Assembly: GCA_018340375.1 (NCBI GenBank)
Contig: JAFFJZ010000003.1
Span: forward strand, 26,040,001-26,104,000
DNA: 64,000 bases
Direction: 5' to 3'
From: Gonatopus flavifemur
Lineage: Eukaryota > Arthropoda > Insecta > Hymenoptera > Dryinidae
This document shows, one piece after another, positions 62,550 through 64,000 of this stretch (position 1 is its first letter; every line of letters starts with the position of its first letter). Made by a program: the position numbers and the translations under genes. The notes beneath the pieces are model-generated. The model ran no database searches, was not told where the DNA came from, and worked only from the letters and a program-made list of their open reading frames with translations.

Positions 62550-63493
62550 TCAATCTTTGAAATATAGCCCATTGTTTTCTACGACCTTGCGCCATCGACC
62601 GGGCAACATACAAGTACCATCGCGAGAAAAACGTGCAGGCTTCGACGAATTTTCGTACATCGTCCAGAGTTTGGAAGCGGCTATCCTTCAAAGCATGCTG
62701 CATGGACCGGAAAAGATGCCAATCAGATGGAGCTGAGTTTGGTGAATATGCCGCGTGGGAAAGAACTTGCCAGTCCAAGTTTAAAATGGTTTGCTGAGCT
62801 GCGAGTGTTATCATGGAGCAACATAACTTTTCGACTTCCTTACCCAGTAGATGGCCTCTTCTCAAGAATGTCGTGCAATTTGTAGCGTTCTGCAGTAACT
62901 CCTGTACATCCTTCGTATCCCACCAGATGCAGAGGAGAACCTTCGTCAAGTGGATACTTTGTTGGGGAGTGGATGTCGGCGGTTGTCAGGTATCCACCCA
63001 TGACTTTTTGCATTTGAGATTAACAAGAAGAATATATTTTTCATCTCCCGTCACAATTTTCCACAAAAAAATTCTTCTTTTCGTACTTGGCGAGCAGCAA
63101 AAGGCAAGTGTTAATTCGTTGACCGAGATTCTGTTCGGTCAATTCATGTGACACCCATCTTCCTACCTTTTGTATTTTTCCCATCGCGTGTAATCGTTTG
63201 GAGATGGTTGCTCAAGTAACTCCTAGCTGAGCTGCAAGCTATTTTTGGGTTGCGTTGGGTCTGCGTCAAGTAATTTTTGCAATCCAGCATCTTCAAATTT
63301 CGGAGGCTGTCCAGGACGTTCGATCGCCGAGATCGAAATCACTATTTGCGAATCGTTTATATCGATATTTACACGTACCATATGACACAACATCATCACC
63401 AAGAGTAGAAACAATCGAATTGCATGCTTCAATAGCTTTCTTTCATTGTTGGAACTCGTAGAGAATGCAAGGCCGAATGTGCTGCTTATCCAT
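62550..63493 (-). pseudogene. Mariner transposase relic, third copy
   Basis: A decayed mariner transposase. It starts MDKQHIRPCILYEFQQ at 63493, then has a stop, then KKAIEACNSIVSTLGDDVV and DFDLGDR. Frame changes lead to KFEDAGLQKLLDADP, LAAQLGVT, KRLHAMGKIQK and HELTEQN. The first catalytic Asp is kept in VTGDEKY (63043-63045) and the second in LLHDNTR (62810-62812). About 17 bases are then missing, so the distance to the third Asp (APSDWHLF, 62722-62724) is 88 nt instead of the expected 105, and the frame shifts. The usual Tyr of SDYHLF is Trp. It ends in VVENNGLYFKD. Its N-terminus is closest to the relic at 55807-56779, so both probably belong to one subfamily, distinct from the copy at 35498. 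Confidence 0.92.
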
Positions 63494-64000
63494 CGTATAT
63501 ACTATTGCTTTTTCAGGTAATGTAGTTCTTGCAGGGATGATATACAGTGTATAAGAAACGTTGAGGTTGAGTCTTCAAAGCAATGGGGACGGGAATATTT
63601 GAATTTCAAATAGGTATTCCTGCTTGATGAAAATAAACGTCAAAAATTAAGTTACACACCTAACCCAGATAGAAAAGCATGCTCTGAATATTCTATAACA
63701 TAACGTGCCGTAAACATACTATCATGAACTCAGCTCAGTTTGCGATGATGCATAGAATTTAAACATTATATCTTCATTATGGTGTCATCAGCTCGTTTTG
63801 CCACCAATAACAATGCTTTATGCGGAAACATCTTGGCACCATGATACGAACATTTCTTGGCGTCCATGTCCCTACAGAGGACACCTACGTCGCCTCTCCG
63901 CGGAATTCAGGGAGAAAAAAGGGATCGGTGGGTACAGCGTGGCACGATGGAGAAGCAGCGTAGAGGCAACGGAGAAATGTCCGGCCGAACAAAAAACGGC
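63494..64000. other. Gene-free stretch, GC-richer at the edge
   Basis: CCCAGATAGAAAAGCATG at 63665 resembles the left end of the 48824-49082 element, without a visible partner. The last 130 bp or so (from about 63870) are clearly GC-richer, with CGCCTCTCCGCGG and GTCCGGCCG. This could be the edge of a gene or promoter outside the window, but nothing can be named. Confidence 0.4.

Noticed and set aside
1..64000. Endogenous viral sequence
   Set aside because: No viral structural or replication protein motif was seen in any frame; the only mobile-element proteins are mariner, Tc1-like and LINE relics.

Overview
The window looks like insect nuclear DNA, possibly hymenopteran. It is AT-rich, full of microsatellites and long A/T runs, and carries mariner-type relics and many miniature transposons. 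No sequence search was possible, so the taxon is inferred only from style. I could not find one intact host gene, tRNA, rRNA or recognisable exon. The stretch reads as a long intron or intergenic block whose structure comes almost entirely from transposable elements.

Layout. 0-6 kb: a CACTG-ended miniature element (632-923), low-complexity A/T sequence (about 2.1-2.75 kb), a CACGG-ended element (3592-3849), a large foldback (about 3937-4842) with a CCC-ended element inserted in one arm, and another CCC-ended element (5489-5888). 6-16 kb: mostly featureless, with a foldback at 9413-9630, the longest open frame of the window (9733-10344, unrecognised) and a CCC-ended element (13720-14099). 16-19.5 kb: a dense cluster of small elements (hAT-type 16302-16446, CAC-ended 16800-17028, CCC-ended 17894-18062, foldback 18131-18475, TA-flanked 19300-19402). 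19.5-35 kb: nearly empty apart from a hairpin (26892-27030), simple repeats and a short tandem repeat. 35.5-40 kb: a mariner relic holding a 118-bp hAT-type insertion with an 8-bp target duplication, a 447-bp CCC-ended foldback, and a three-level nest (38938-39739) of CAC-ended element, CCC-ended element and LINE 3' end. 42-48 kb: three copies of a repeat of about 330 bp with a terminal palindrome, a 23-bp palindromic minisatellite, and a Tc1-like relic. 48.8-50.3 kb: two more CCC-ended elements. 55.8-56.8 and 62.5-63.5 kb: two further mariner relics, both on the minus strand.

The main result is a shared rule. Seven non-autonomous elements with different interiors begin CCC and end GGG (one C/T change is allowed) and are flanked by exact 2-bp duplications that vary in sequence (AA, TT, AG, AT, CT, AA, TC). 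Three more candidates fit less well. A second set starts CAC and also has 2-bp duplications. Two CCC insertions can be checked against empty sites inside the window itself. No transposase for either set is present here. Nothing in the window suggests a working protein-coding system; every transposase recognised is broken.
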